Shown here: positions 12,096 to 22,480 of the stretch, one piece after another
How positions within the stretch are numbered: position 1 is the first letter of the stretch
How the letters are laid out: the number at the start of each line of letters is the position of its first letter
DNA from: Branchiostoma floridae
Lineage: Eukaryota; Chordata; Leptocardii; Amphioxiformes; Branchiostomatidae
Reading direction: 5' to 3'
DNA: 60,497 nt
Assembly: GCF_000003815.2 (NCBI RefSeq)
Contig: NC_049980.1
Coordinates: 6,016,030 to 6,076,526 of the forward strand
Notes under the pieces: generated by a model
Seen by the model: the letters and a program-made list of their open reading frames with translations, nothing else
What the model was told of the DNA's origin: nothing
Database searches by the model: none
Program-made: the position numbers and the translations under genes

Positions 12096-12647
12096 GCAAA
12101 TAGCATCTTCAGTAGTCAAGGAGGGAATTCAATTTGAATGAGAATCACTTGTTCCTGAAGTGTATAAAAAAACTTGTGACCAGAATTCCTCCGCAGTACT
12201 CGCACAACATGATAAAGGACTTTTTGAAACTTTTCAATTTTTGTTTCCTGAAAAGGATTTGTGAAGCCGTGACCATTTATTAAAAAATTGGGGCATGAAG
12301 TAAATTGTGGGAAGGTAACCTTGAGCCTACTGATGTGGCCTTTTGGAACGAATTTGTATTTTGGGGGGAGGGCGCCCGGGGGCAGGGAAGTGTTTAAACG
12401 AGGGTTGCTTGTAAGGAAGGTGGCTTGCTCTGATGACCTGTGATCATGATTTTCCTTGCTTGTGGGATCACTCTTCATTAACAAAGATGCACTCATGTCT
12501 AGAGTTTTGCACCTGTGAACTTGACCTTTGCTATTGTGACCTTGAGAAATGGTAATGGCCTGTTGGCATGGTTTGTTTAGGTGATTTCTGTTTTCTTAGG
12601 GTTCAGCTTTGAAGGCAACCTGTTTTTTTTTTGCGCTGTAGCAATAT

Positions 12648-13031
12648 CTAGTTAGCTGGACTTTTGTTATACAGAGGCATTGCCTGCATTCTGAAGTTTG
12701 CAGCTCTCATTGTTCTGCTATAGTTACCAGTCAATGTCATATATCTGTGGCCACTGCTGTTGTTTGCTGTGGGCATTTTACGTGCTCTGATGTTAGTCGG
12801 ACGTCCACGTGCAGGTATCTGGTAATTCTGTGGGTCTCTCCATACATGAGGGGCTGTATCGTAGGATGGATGTTTGCCACCCAGTCTGGTTGATAAAGAA
12901 AGGTCCATCTCAAGACCAGCTGAAGTTAAGTTTAAGCCTGCAAAACAGTTCTCATAGTCTTGAGGCACCCGAAGTGTCAGAGGGTGTGATAGGCGTCTTC
13001 TGTTGTATTTTTTATTACGAATCAAACCCAT
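12648..13031 (-). pseudogene. Severed C-terminal coding segment of the LRR membrane protein
   Basis: Read on the minus strand, this 127-codon segment plus stop continues the 94-residue repeat of the LRR protein exactly where the mariner element at 13035-13612 interrupts it. It carries the same motifs as the intact units (YNRRRLS, PLTLRVPQDYENCFAG, GGKHPSYDTAP, RDPQNYQIPARGRPTNIRA). It ends in a non-repeat tail and a TAG at 12648-12650. The present main ORF terminates inside the transposon, so this part should no longer be translated as its extension. The unit here has two extra residues compared with its siblings. Confidence 0.85.
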
Positions 13032-13034
13032 ATA

Positions 13035-13612
13035 CGAGGGGCGTGCAATTAGTAATGGTCCTGACCCATTTCCCATAGCAGGAGATTAATGAAACTTGGC
13101 ACAGGTATTAGTCTTTCTCTTCATAGGAATCACCCAGAGTTATGCATTTCTCCCATCGTTTGATGCAGCTCTGGACACCGATTTTGTAGGACACCCCAGG
13201 TTGGTCCTCCAACTGATGCCTCATCAATGGCACAAGAGGGACGAGCAGGTCTGGGAGCTGTTTCCACAGACTTCCAGCCACGTTTGAATTCGGGATACCA
13301 GCGTTTTACAAGGTCATATGATGGGGCATCATCACCATAAGTTTCATTTATTTCATCAAAAGTCTTCTTTGGTGTGCGTCCTTTCAAATACAAAAACCGG
13401 ATCACCGCGCGACACTCAACTGGTTCCATTTCACACCTGGTCCATTTCGCACCTGACTAAGTTCAAACACCAGTAAATCAGAAACCACAATTAGTTCAGA
13501 GCTGTCTTTTGCAACATAACCCATAGAGATATGAATTATTACACATACAAAATTTCATTTAGATCAGACAACTGGAAGTGGGTCAGGACCATTACTTATT
13601 GCACGCCCCTCG
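13035..13612 (-). mobile_element. Mariner-type element inserted in a coding exon
   Basis: The 34-bp terminal inverted repeats start CGAGGGGCGTGCAATTAGTA and differ at one position. Both ends are flanked by TA (13033-13034 and 13613-13614), the target duplication of Tc1/mariner elements. The empty site CCCATATATCGG is preserved in sister repeat units of the host exon, for example near 13890 and 14170, so the insertion point is exact. At 578 bp the element is an internally deleted, non-autonomous copy. Confidence 0.95.
13130..13429 (-). pseudogene. Truncated mariner transposase (N-terminal DNA-binding part)
   Basis: The 99-codon ORF starts with the mariner helix-turn-helix signature: residues around 5-50 include EPVECRAVIRFLYLKG, GDDAPSYDLVKRW and EFKRGWKS. 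This is followed by the Arg/Pro-rich linker (ARPSCAIDE). The catalytic DDD region is missing. After about residue 75 the sequence jumps to what resembles the extreme C-terminus out of frame, consistent with an internal deletion. No catalytic activity is expected. Confidence 0.9.
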
Positions 13613-16476
13613 TATCGGTGGAGACTGTTGCCTTTTTTATGCATTTTGTGTGATCGAATGTTCGTATTACGACCACGTGCAGGTATCTGATAATTCTGTG
13701 GGTCTCTCCAGACTTGAGGGGCTGTGTCGTAGGATGGATGTTTGCCACCCAGCCTGGTTGATGAAGGAAGGACCACCTCAGATGCAACCACGTTAAATCT
13801 TACTGTGTAGTCCTTGTCGTCTTGAGGCACCCGAAGTGTCAGAGGATATGATAGGCGTCTCCTGTTATATTTGTAGTTACCAATCAAACCCATATATCGG
13901 TGGAGACTGTTGCCATTTTGAGGTCTTTCTTGTGCTCTGATGTTAGTCTGACGGCCACGTGCAGGTATCTGGTAGTTCTGTGGGTCTCTCCAGACTTGAG
14001 GGGCTGTATCGTAGGATGGATGTTTGCCGCCTAGTCTGGTTGATGAAGAAAGGTTCACCTCAGCTGCAGTGGTGTTAAAGCCTGCAAAACAGTTCTCATA
14101 GTTTTGAGGCACCCGAAGTGTCAGAGGGTATGATAGGCGTCTCCTGTTATATTTGTAGTTACCAATCAATCCCATATATCGGTGGAGACTGTTGCCATTT
14201 TCAGGCATTTCTCGTGCTCTGATGTTAGTCGGACGTCCACGTGCAGGTATCTGGTAATTCTGTGGGTCTCTCCAGACTTGAGGGGCTGTGTCGTAGGATG
14301 GATGTTTGCCACCCTGCCTGGTTGAAGAGGGAAGGGCCACCTCAGATGCAACCGCTCGACATGTTGGAGGGAATGTGTTGTAGCGGTTGTAATACTCATC
14401 TGGGATCTCCCAGTAAGGATGCTGTGCCCCTGGTCTCGTGTTGTAGTAGTTGTAGTACTCGTCAGGGATCTCCCAGTAAGGATGCTGTGCCCCTGGTCTT
14501 GTGTTGTAGTAGTTGTAGTACTCGTCAGGAATCTCCCAGTAAGGATGCTGTGCCCCTGGTCTCGTGTTGTAGTAGTTGTAGTACTCGTCAGGGATCTGAC
14601 TATAATCATTGTCAGTCTGTGGCGTTGTTGAAGTGTCAGTGCCTTGCTGGTTGTAGTACTCGTCGGGAATTACACTGTACTGTGGATCATCACCTGAAGA
14701 TGAAGACTGACTAGGTGCAGTGCCATGGGCTCCTGCCAGGTGGCCGGCAGCCTGTGTGGCTTGGTCACCCCATGAACAACAGCGCTGCCGTCTAATAACA
14801 TACATCACAAACAGTGGTACCAGTACTACCCCTAATACAACTACTGTGATGATCACTACACGTGTGGATTTCTCCTTCACAGTTCCATTTGTACTGGGAT
14901 TCGTCTGATGTAGGGTTAACTCTGTTGTCTTGATCTTGGGCTCTCTTGTGGTCAGAGTTACACCATCTCCGGATCCCGAACACAGGGCACCACCAAGAGT
15001 GCTAGACACGGTCCTTGAGGACTGGGTCTTTTCTGTACACACAGTGTCATCAGGAGTGCTGGATAAGGGCGTGGTGAAGACGTGTTGGTAGGTCTCCTCC
15101 CAGGTGTTGACCAAACATGTTACATTCGTCATTTCTTCATGACCAAGCGCCCTGATATCATTACTGTATCTATCCGCATACAACATGGTCCTGTTTACAT
15201 CGGGGATGGCATCTGATAGAACTATTGCAACAATTTGGGGATTGCAGGACCTGTCTACACTCATGGGAACAATCTGTAGAGTAATGTCTCCCCGCAACGC
15301 TACCTTTACAAGGGAGACATTCTCCTGAGCACGTTTGCACATGTGGGTCATGTTTTTAGCATGTTTGTCTGATTCTGTGTTGACCGATATGATAACCAGT
15401 GGCAGGCTATACTTCATGTGGCTTTCTGCTTTTAGTTTAGAATTTAGACGAGCGCATTGAACGGATGGTTCCAAACTAGGGCGAGATGCCCGTGTGCGGT
15501 TGTCATGTTGCACCTGGACATAATAAGATTGCCTCTGTATACGAACTTCAGTGATGCAGAAAAGCGCGTCGTTAACCCTTACTGCAATGCGATGGCCGTG
15601 GTGGCGGAAATGACGGTACTCCAGTCGCCAGTACATTGTCACAAAAACAGAATCATCGAGAGCAAGCAACCCATTCCCAACCAGTACTAGTGTATGTAGT
15701 CTATCCAGACCCTCTACAGCTTCCCTTGACAAACACGTTAACAAATTCCTGCTCAAGTCTAACGCTCCCAGCCGTGACAGTGACCTAAATGCCCGTGGAG
15801 GAATGGATGCGATAGAATTTGATTCCAAAGAAAGTTTGCCTAAAGTTTTCAGATTGTGAAACCAAGATGGTTGGATACTTTGCAAAGCGTTACTGTCGAG
15901 TAGTAATGTATGCAAGAAACTGAGTTTTTGGAAGCATTTCGAGTCCATCCCATTGATGTTGTTGTGTGACAATGACAGGGTCCACAACAATGCGGGGGAC
16001 TTCAAACTGTCAAACCAGGTTTGCTTGACATAAGTCAAGTTGTTGAAGTCGAGCTGCAAGTATCGAATTTCCGGAAACCCAGCCCAAATACCCTCTTCCA
16101 AATCTGTGATTCCACATCGAATGAGAGCGAGGTAATACAACATTTTCGCTTGCTGTGGTGGTCGTAGTTTCTGAACTGAGAGTACCCCAAACGAGAACCC
16201 CCGAACGGCTACACGGTTTTTGTTAGGGAGGCATAATGCGGTTGGTTGGGAGGAATTCGTCACATTTAGTACTGCCTGTTGCTGTATCTGCTCGGAGAAT
16301 GATATACAAGTAGACTGCGGAGGTTCACGGGTCCCATGATATAATTTACTATTAATATTGGTACAGGATAACCAGGATTCTGTGTTCTTGCACCCAGGAA
16401 AACATGCCGGCTCTAAACATGAACAACTCACAAGTATGGTGACAACAACTACCACTTGCTGCACTACATTTAACAT
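13564..16476 (-). CDS. Leucine-rich-repeat single-pass membrane protein with tyrosine-repeat tail
   Basis: This is a 970-residue ORF in one coding exon. The start at 16476 is supported by a signal peptide (MLNVVQQVVVVVTILVSCSC). Residues about 110-285 hold six or so leucine-rich repeats (LxxLxLxxNxLxxL pattern, e.g. LSLSHNNINGM, LDLSRNLLTCLS). A Cys-containing, N-glycosylation-rich ectodomain follows. A transmembrane helix lies at about 538-561 (VVIITVVVLGVVLVPLFVMY) with a basic stop-transfer RRQR. The cytoplasmic tail carries five IPDEYYN motifs, three of them in 21-residue units containing PYWEIPDEYYN (YxxI and YxN phosphotyrosine-type sites). 94-residue repeats then run from about 706. 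The last 15 residues (EGRAISNGPDPLPVV) and the stop come from the inserted mariner element. The role is probably cell-surface recognition or signalling, inferred from architecture; no ortholog is assigned. Confidence 0.9.
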   Translation of the reverse strand: MLNVVQQVVVVVTILVSCSCLEPACFPGCKNTESWLSCTNINSKLYHGTREPPQSTCISFSEQIQQQAVLNVTNSSQPTALCLPNKNRVAVRGFSFGVLSVQKLRPPQQAKMLYYLALIRCGITDLEEGIWAGFPEIRYLQLDFNNLTYVKQTWFDSLKSPALLWTLSLSHNNINGMDSKCFQKLSFLHTLLLDSNALQSIQPSWFHNLKTLGKLSLESNSIASIPPRAFRSLSRLGALDLSRNLLTCLSREAVEGLDRLHTLVLVGNGLLALDDSVFVTMYWRLEYRHFRHHGHRIAVRVNDALFCITEVRIQRQSYYVQVQHDNRTRASRPSLEPSVQCARLNSKLKAESHMKYSLPLVIISVNTESDKHAKNMTHMCKRAQENVSLVKVALRGDITLQIVPMSVDRSCNPQIVAIVLSDAIPDVNRTMLYADRYSNDIRALGHEEMTNVTCLVNTWEETYQHVFTTPLSSTPDDTVCTEKTQSSRTVSSTLGGALCSGSGDGVTLTTREPKIKTTELTLHQTNPSTNGTVKEKSTRVVIITVVVLGVVLVPLFVMYVIRRQRCCSWGDQATQAAGHLAGAHGTAPSQSSSSGDDPQYSVIPDEYYNQQGTDTSTTPQTDNDYSQIPDEYYNYYNTRPGAQHPYWEIPDEYYNYYNTRPGAQHPYWEIPDEYYNYYNTRPGAQHPYWEIPDEYYNRYNTFPPTCRAVASEVALPSSTRQGGKHPSYDTAPQVWRDPQNYQIPARGRPTNIRAREMPENGNSLHRYMGLIGNYKYNRRRLSYPLTLRVPQNYENCFAGFNTTAAEVNLSSSTRLGGKHPSYDTAPQVWRDPQNYQIPARGRQTNIRAQERPQNGNSLHRYMGLIGNYKYNRRRLSYPLTLRVPQDDKDYTVRFNVVASEVVLPSSTRLGGKHPSYDTAPQVWRDPQNYQIPARGRNTNIRSHKMHKKGNSLHRYEGRAISNGPDPLPVV
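13615..14345 (-). repeat. 94-residue (282-bp) coding repeats in the LRR protein tail
   Basis: GCAGGTATCT occurs at 13679, 13961 and 14243, exactly 282 bp apart, and again at 12811 beyond the mariner element. The 868-bp jump equals 282 + 580 (element plus duplicated TA) + 6 bp of unit-specific length. Each unit encodes GGKHPSYDTAP, WRDPQNYQIPARGR and YNRRRLSYPLTLRVPQ. Confidence 0.95.
14375..14600 (-). repeat. 63-bp coding repeat (21-residue tyrosine motif)
   Basis: Three near-identical 63-bp units encode YYNTRPGAQHPYWEIPDE. The low divergence suggests recent expansion or gene conversion. Confidence 0.95.
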
Positions 16477-16577
16477 GCTAGATACGAAACTATTTCGCTA
16501 AACGGCCTGTGCCGCTGTCTGCTGCAGTGCAGTTATCCCCTGGTTGGGGAGGGCGAACAACCAGCCGGCTGCCTCAC
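16477..16577 (-). other. 5' UTR part of the LRR gene exon
   Basis: On the minus strand a good 3' splice site (TTTATTTTATTTTTCAG) ends at 16578. The sequence from 16577 to the ATG contains in-frame stops just before the start, which supports 16476 as the true start and places an intron in the 5' UTR. Confidence 0.55.
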
Positions 16578-16599
16578 CTGAAAAATAAAATAAATATCA

Positions 16600-18170
16600 T
16601 CTTTTAATTGCAGTAACTAAAGTGACAAAAAGATTTATGATAGAAGCTTATAATGGAGGATTATAGACTTTTTATGCCAAATGAGCAAGCTTTTGGACAG
16701 TCAACTGTTTTTAAAAAGTTTACGTTTGATTTGACTTTTAATTTGACTTATACATACAATAATTGAAACCTAACATGTTTCATGGACCACCTCCAGAATC
16801 AAAATTGCACAAGGTTTGAATTATATGTAGTTGAACTGAACAAAAATTAAGAAATGAAATAAATTGACATTATGACATGAAATATCGACATGACATCGGA
16901 TTTACATCACATATTATCAATGCTCAATAGAATACATAATGTACAAGTTAAAGGAATAAGTTGAAATTTATCACAAAGGAGTACCTTTATTCATATTGTA
17001 TGTTATCAAATAGTTTCATCTGCATCATCTGTGAAATTAATCTACAATGCAACGAAGCAATATGGGTTCAAGAAGTAAATAGAACAATGGTCTTGGGCCA
17101 CAGCGGATTCATTCTAAATATGGTATCCTCGAGTCACACGCCACACACGCCAAAATGCAAAAAAAGATATATATGTATATATATATTGTACTATATATAT
17201 TTCTAAAAAATCAAACTCACTTCGAAGATTGTGTTAAACATACAGCACTTGTCCAAGATAGAGGTGCTTCAACAGCTAGATTAAAACAGTCTGGCAACCC
17301 TGGTTGGGCCATTGAAATTAGGCAGGTTCGCCCAATACATCAAAACCCAGGACTGTAAATAAAAACCCTGACCCTGTTCGTGCCAACAATGGTTTTGTCA
17401 CACTTCCGTATACAAAAGACCTCTCAGAGGCCCTCAGGAGAATTAAAACCTGCTTGAAACCCACCAAGACCCTATTTTCTTTACATTTTTAACGTCTGAA
17501 ATAAATATAAATGTCATTTACATATCAAATTAAACAAGTTTAATCCGATGCGAATAAATCGACGTTCATGATTTGATAACTTTGTTGTTATAATGTTCGC
17601 ACCTATTGCCCAAGGTCCTTTTCAAGGACAAGTATCAATTTGAATAATTCACAGAGATATGAAATGTTTTCTTTTTTGTTTACACAGTAAATATCTAAAA
17701 CTTCCAGTCCATAACCCCTCGCTACTGTTTTCGTTTTCCTTTCTGCCTTTCCATCCCACATAAATCCGAAGAGACAGCAGCATAAATTTGTTTGATACCG
17801 AAAGAGGTGATTGAAGTTATTTCAGAATATTGATATAACAGTGATATTACAATTTTCATGTGTCCCTATTTCCAGATTTTCATTCGTCCATTGGTGTTCA
17901 GTACTATCTTTCCTTTTTTCGTCTTCCCAGGGGATTAGACGGTTATTGCAATGGCCAATTTAAAGCAGATCATTCCTGACTTCAGTGGTATTGAAGGCCA
18001 TTTTTAGATGACCTTCAATACCATGAAAATGCCTTCGTGCAACGCGACTAATTTCGTGGGTGGGTTCGCACTAGTCTGTGTAACGCAAACTCCGCTATAT
18101 ACCTAACTAAAAGAAAGTGAACATTTACAATATGTCAAATAAGGAAATATATGCGTTAAGTTAAGTACTG
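16600..18170. other. No supportable gene
   Basis: AT-rich intronic or intergenic sequence. A short AT-rich microsatellite lies near 17165-17205. No other feature is supported. Confidence 0.6.
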
Positions 18171-18177
18171 GCTAAGC

Positions 18178-18400
18178 CTCAAACAGTTGGACTTTTCAAC
18201 ACATCACAAGTAGACGATTTACACTCTTGCAACATATACCGACTAGTAGTAGTAGTAGTAGTAGTAGTAGACTGGTTTATTGTTTGATTGAAAACAATCG
18301 TAACAAAGTAAAAACAACCTTGCAGCCTGAGGGGCTGAATTGTGCTGCTTGCTTGACAATCTTTTTGTACGTTGTTACACAAGCAAGATTACTAGTATAC
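18178..18400 (-). mobile_element. 3' end of a LINE with (ACT)n tail
   Basis: Read on the minus strand the segment ends CAATAAACCAGTCTACTACT, the trinucleotide tract lying at 18243-18271. The CR1-like LINE at 33205-35040 ends in the same signature (CAATAAACCAGT then ATT repeats), so this is probably a short 5'-truncated relative. Confidence 0.5.
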
Positions 18401-18599
18401 GATTGACAAATACAAAGTACACAACAAATACAATTCAAGATAAATGCTTAGTTCATCGCAGTTGAAGACAGAATAAAATAACAATTTAAAATACATGCTT
18501 GGTTCATCGCAGCTGAAGACAAATAAAAACTACACACGCTATTTACAACAATTGATTGCACTGTGTGATCATAGCAAATGACTCTGACATAGAATGGAA

Positions 18600-19415
18600 C
18601 AAGTCGTGAATAGCATTGTGGTCCAAAACTACAGAGCGTTTAGTAGGTTTAGAATAGTTGGGACTGGACTAGATAGATACCGCTTACTAACAGCGTAAGA
18701 AAGGCTAGACGTAACTATTTTCTATGGAACTCCTTGAATTCACAGTTAGACAAGAGGCTTATAATATGTACATTATTAGGAAAAAGGCTAGAAATGTATA
18801 TATCCATACATCTTTTCATAGACTGTCTACAGATGATGGTAAGTTAAGATTTTTCAAGAAACTAAAGAAGGGATACTCAATGGAATATTATCTAACGTTA
18901 CTAGATAAATTTGAGATAAGATCGGCAATGTGCAAACTTAGAATTAGCGCCCACCCCCTTGAAATTGAGAAAGGGCGGTACCAAAAGCTACCTGTGGGCG
19001 AAAGAACCTGTAACTAATGTATTGTAAAACCGGTATAAGACGAAATACATTTTCTTTTTAACTGCCTCTCTAATGACCGGGAAAGAAAAGAGCTATTTGA
19101 AGAGGCCTGCAAAACCAACAAAAAAATTCCAAACGTTCACTGTTGAACACAAAAATATAACCCTGTTAACATCACACAACCAACTCATTATGTGTGGGAC
19201 ATTTCTTCTTCTACTGCTTCTAGAAAAGAAGTCAAACCCCAAATGCTTAGATCGTAGCTCTCAGCAGTCCATATTATTGCTAGAATAGTCACTTGTCAGC
19301 ATTGTTATCTATACCTATAAAGTCGTTTATTTTATGTATGTTTACTATATATTATGTATGTTCCATGTTGCAATTAGCCCTCGGGCAAGAACTTGCAAAT
19401 AAACTTTCTAGAACC
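18600..19415 (+). mobile_element. Decayed LINE 3' coding end
   Basis: The ORF at 18724-19017 contains KLRISAHPLEIEKGRYQKLP and GERTCN, like the post-RT C-terminal region of CR1/L2-type LINE proteins. Further downstream DEIHFLFNC and ELFEEACK appear in shifted frames, so the coding region is broken. The 3' end resembles GCCCTCGGGCAAGAACTTGC followed by AATAAAC. Confidence 0.6.
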
Positions 19416-19614
19416 CTAGGGAAAGTTAAAACTTTCACTTATATCAATTGTTTAACCAAAACTAATGTCACATTATGCACAAACATGTAAGAGACGGGGT
19501 CCCCCACTTTAATATAAACTGTCTTCTGTCAGGATGCTAAATGTAGCTATATAACATCCTCCCAACATAATAGATTAATTAGGCTCTGTAATGGATATGC
19601 TCATAGGAACATTA

Positions 19615-20166
19615 GCTTTAAAGGGGTCCTAAACCCCAGAAGGGAGTGTTTTCCAATAGATTAGGTATCAATGAATTCATAATCAGCAACCTTTTTGCAG
19701 AATTTGCGGTGAATTACTGTAAATTACGCGAGGTGTGTTTGTAAAACTCATTAACGTAAACCCATACAGACCCTACCCATGCTTTTTTCTACACGTATAA
19801 GATACTTCATTCATCGTGAATATTTTCGGCATAAATGAGGGGCGATGTGCACAAAAAGTGGGTTAATTGTTCACAAGACATCAAACTACACATAACAAGA
19901 TGAGTTTTTAACATCGTCCCTCAAATTGGTTTTGTAAGCGAACTTTTGTCAGACGTGTCAGACACATTGCATTCAGCCATAGGCTGAGCTTACTTACTAA
20001 AGAGTATTTAGGGAGTTTAGCACATTACTGAATGCTTTTTGATGTACATTGTATGCGAGACTGGGTATTCTATCGTATAATGTGAAGAGGCATACACGTT
20101 TTACTTCCTTAAATTGATATCTATAGGAAAATAACACCCTCTTGTGGAGCTTAGGACTCCTTTAAA
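19615..20166. mobile_element. 0.55-kb element with about 50-bp inverted termini
   Basis: The left end (TTTAAAGGGGTCCTAAACCC, then GGGAGTGTTTTCCAATAGAT) is mirrored at the right end (ATCTATAGGAAAATAACACC ... GGACTCCTTTAAA). No ORF is conserved, so it is a non-autonomous MITE-like element related to the fragment at window start. Confidence 0.6.
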
Positions 20167-20536
20167 TTACAGCAGACGACGATAATAAAAATTTGCATAT
20201 TAACTGACATCTCAGTTGTTTAAAAAATATTCTGTCCAATAGTTTTTCAAGATAAAACATTGTCAGACACAAAATGGCTCAGATAGTTGCAGTAAATACA
20301 GTACCATTCATAATTTGCCTTTTTTTCACACAAGAGCTCGTGCGTGTGCTCGTACATGGGACGTCAACAAAGACCAACTCTTGTCAAGCTTTTAGACTTG
20401 TATAGAAAACTCTTACCTGTATTTGTGACGTGTAAGCGTCTTACTCACCACTATGTATAGATTCTAAATAGCTGTCAATTGTAAAAGTTTGTCTAGTAAT
20501 CTGAGCACTTGTTTCGGTATGCTTGGCAATCTACAA

Positions 20537-20751
20537 GTAAATCTCACTGCACTTGGGACACCGATGCGGCACTGCGGGTTCGTTCACTGCGGCACTGTTG
20601 TGTTATTTTCGCCGATTTGTGTATAGTCTAGATATTGCATGATACGTAAAAAAATGACTTAGACAAAATACACAAAATGAAAGAAAATTAGTTCTATATC
20701 TCTGAATTCGTTGAGTAATCTTTCGAACGACCCAAGTGCAGTGAGATCATC
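20537..20751. mobile_element. MITE, CTCACTGCACTTGG family, copy 1
   Basis: The left terminus (ATCTCACTGCACTTGGGACA) and right terminus (CCCAAGTGCAGTGAGAT) are inverted. The interior (TGTTGTGTTATTTTCGCCGA) matches the copy at 21771-22012. The right inverted repeat has lost about 20 bp. Confidence 0.75.
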
Positions 20752-20866
20752 AGAATTACTGTTACATTTTAGGCTGCTTATAGAATTTGTATCTTTTCGG
20801 AGCCCACAGCTATTCTTTTGGCGGGGGATGTATTAAAGTATCTTAGGGAGTGAGAAGGGTTCTTAC

Positions 20867-20960
20867 CGGCTACGGAGGTCACCCCTCCCGTCCACCACGG
20901 CCTTGTGCGGCAGGGGTGCTGCGTCTCAACAGGAACAGCCCGGAAAACGGCCAGCAGTCT
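20867..20960 (-). other. Probable noncoding 5' exon of the LRR gene
   Basis: On the minus strand a 94-bp GC-rich block is bounded by a good acceptor (TGTTATTTTCAG) and a strong donor (GCCG|GTAAGA). Two of three frames contain stops. If spliced to 16577 the remaining frame runs into TAG before the LRR ATG, so it is best read as 5' UTR. Linkage to the LRR gene is inferred from strand and order only. Confidence 0.4.
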
Positions 20961-20998
20961 CTGAAAATAACATGGATACAAAAAGAATTAGTTTGTAC

Positions 20999-21324
20999 TA
21001 GGGGTGGGTACCTGTACAGAAAATCCAGGTACAGGTACGGCCCAGGGCCAGAGGATCAAGTTCATTGGAGTTTTAAAATCCTCATGTGAACAACACTAAC
21101 TGCCTCTGTTTTAGACCGAGTTTGACGGTGGGTGCATGGTAACATGACTTTCAACTCTCATTTACTTCGCCCTTGTTGTTTGCTAGTTTGATTTGTTGAT
21201 TTTCGAATCGGTCCAACATCCGTTCCACTGATTTTTTTCAGGTCCGTTTTTTTCCGGAACGGTCCAACAAGAAAAACAGTTTTGTCCCGTTTATACACCG
21301 TACCGGTATCCACCCCCACCCCTA
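20999..21324. mobile_element. hAT-like MITE with perfect 8-bp target duplication
   Basis: The termini are TAGGGGTGGGTACC and its near reverse complement CCACCCCTA. They are flanked by GTTTGTAC at 20991-20998 and 21325-21332. The 8-bp duplication and TAGGGGTG ends fit hAT elements. At 326 bp there is no transposase. Confidence 0.85.
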
Positions 21325-21770
21325 GTTTGTACCATCCGTTTTTTGGAAAAGGCCGTCTTTACCTCATATTGAATTTTTATGTCCTCTGCATTCGCAATTG
21401 TAATTCACTGATACAAAACAACGGTACAGAAGAAAGTGTTTTTACTTCATCGGCAAAGCAAGGACAAAATTACCGGTGGATCAGGCGGCGGCAGTTGTTA
21501 GTCCTCATCGCTGCATCTCACGTTCCGCTGATCATACAAAACGAACGTTTCTCTTCTCTGCACTTTCCCGTTTCTGGTCTGTTCTTCCCGCCGTGCCGCA
21601 CTCCTCTCAGCCCTCTCGGTCTGTAGTCATGGCAACGCTACAGACGTCAGTCATACGGTATGTCGCTAATGTGGCAAAGGAAATTTGGAATCATGATGAA
21701 TGAAAATTCTTCGCAACCTTAGTGGCCGCACACGAAGTGGTTTGCCATATTGGATATAGACGGCTACAGG

Positions 21771-22012
21771 TGGTATCTCACTGCACTTGGGGCACCGGTG
21801 CGGCACTGCGGGGTTCGTTCACTACGGCAATGTTGTGTTATTTTCGCCGAATTTGTATAATCTAGATATTGCGTAATACGTAAAAGTATGACCCAGAAGA
21901 CAACAAAATACACAAAGCGTTAAAAAATCGTTCTTTATCTCTGAAATTCGTTGCGTACTCTTTCGAACCCCGCAGTGCCGCACCGGTGCCCCAAGTGCAG
22001 TGAGATATCACC
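21771..22012. mobile_element. MITE, CTCACTGCACTTGG family, copy 2
   Basis: The inverted termini of about 47 bp are nearly perfect: TATCTCACTGCACTTGGGGC at the left and CCCCAAGTGCAGTGAGATAT at the right. The interior is AT-rich and shared with copy 1. Confidence 0.85.
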
Positions 22013-22292
22013 TTACCACTTGCTGTGGTAATTCAAAACAAATCCAGGAGGACTGAGGAAAGAAAAAGAATTGCAGCCACAGAATTTAGAAAAATCCTGG
22101 TATAGTACAATAGAAAAAGAATTAATTTCATTTTCTTAATAGTTCTACAGGCTCGCGTTTTTTTAAAATTCTCTTTCATCCGTCTTTTATTTTCGTTTGT
22201 ATGAGATAAGATATTGTGAGTGGGGTAGGGGGTCCTATCACTTCTTCTTTTAATCTTGGCAACAAAACTAGTGTGTGTAAGTCATTTTTCTT

Positions 22293-22331
<39 letters not shown>

Positions 22332-22480
22332 GCACACACGCACACACACACACACACACACACATAAACACACACACGTCATCACACACGAGCACACGCA
22401 CACGCACACACAAACATAAACACACACACACACACACACGCCAAACACACAAGCGCACACACGCTTACACGCACACATAT
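22293..22480. repeat. (CA)n microsatellite, imperfect
   Basis: A CA-repeat tract interrupted by GC and AA. ORFs across it are artefacts of the dinucleotide repeat. Confidence 0.95.

Noticed and set aside
14166-14714. ORFs of 147 codons (minus) and 157 codons (plus) overlapping the LRR gene
   Set aside because: They are alternate-frame shadows of the in-frame 63-bp and 282-bp coding repeats; the frame with signal peptide, LRRs and membrane helix is clearly the real one.
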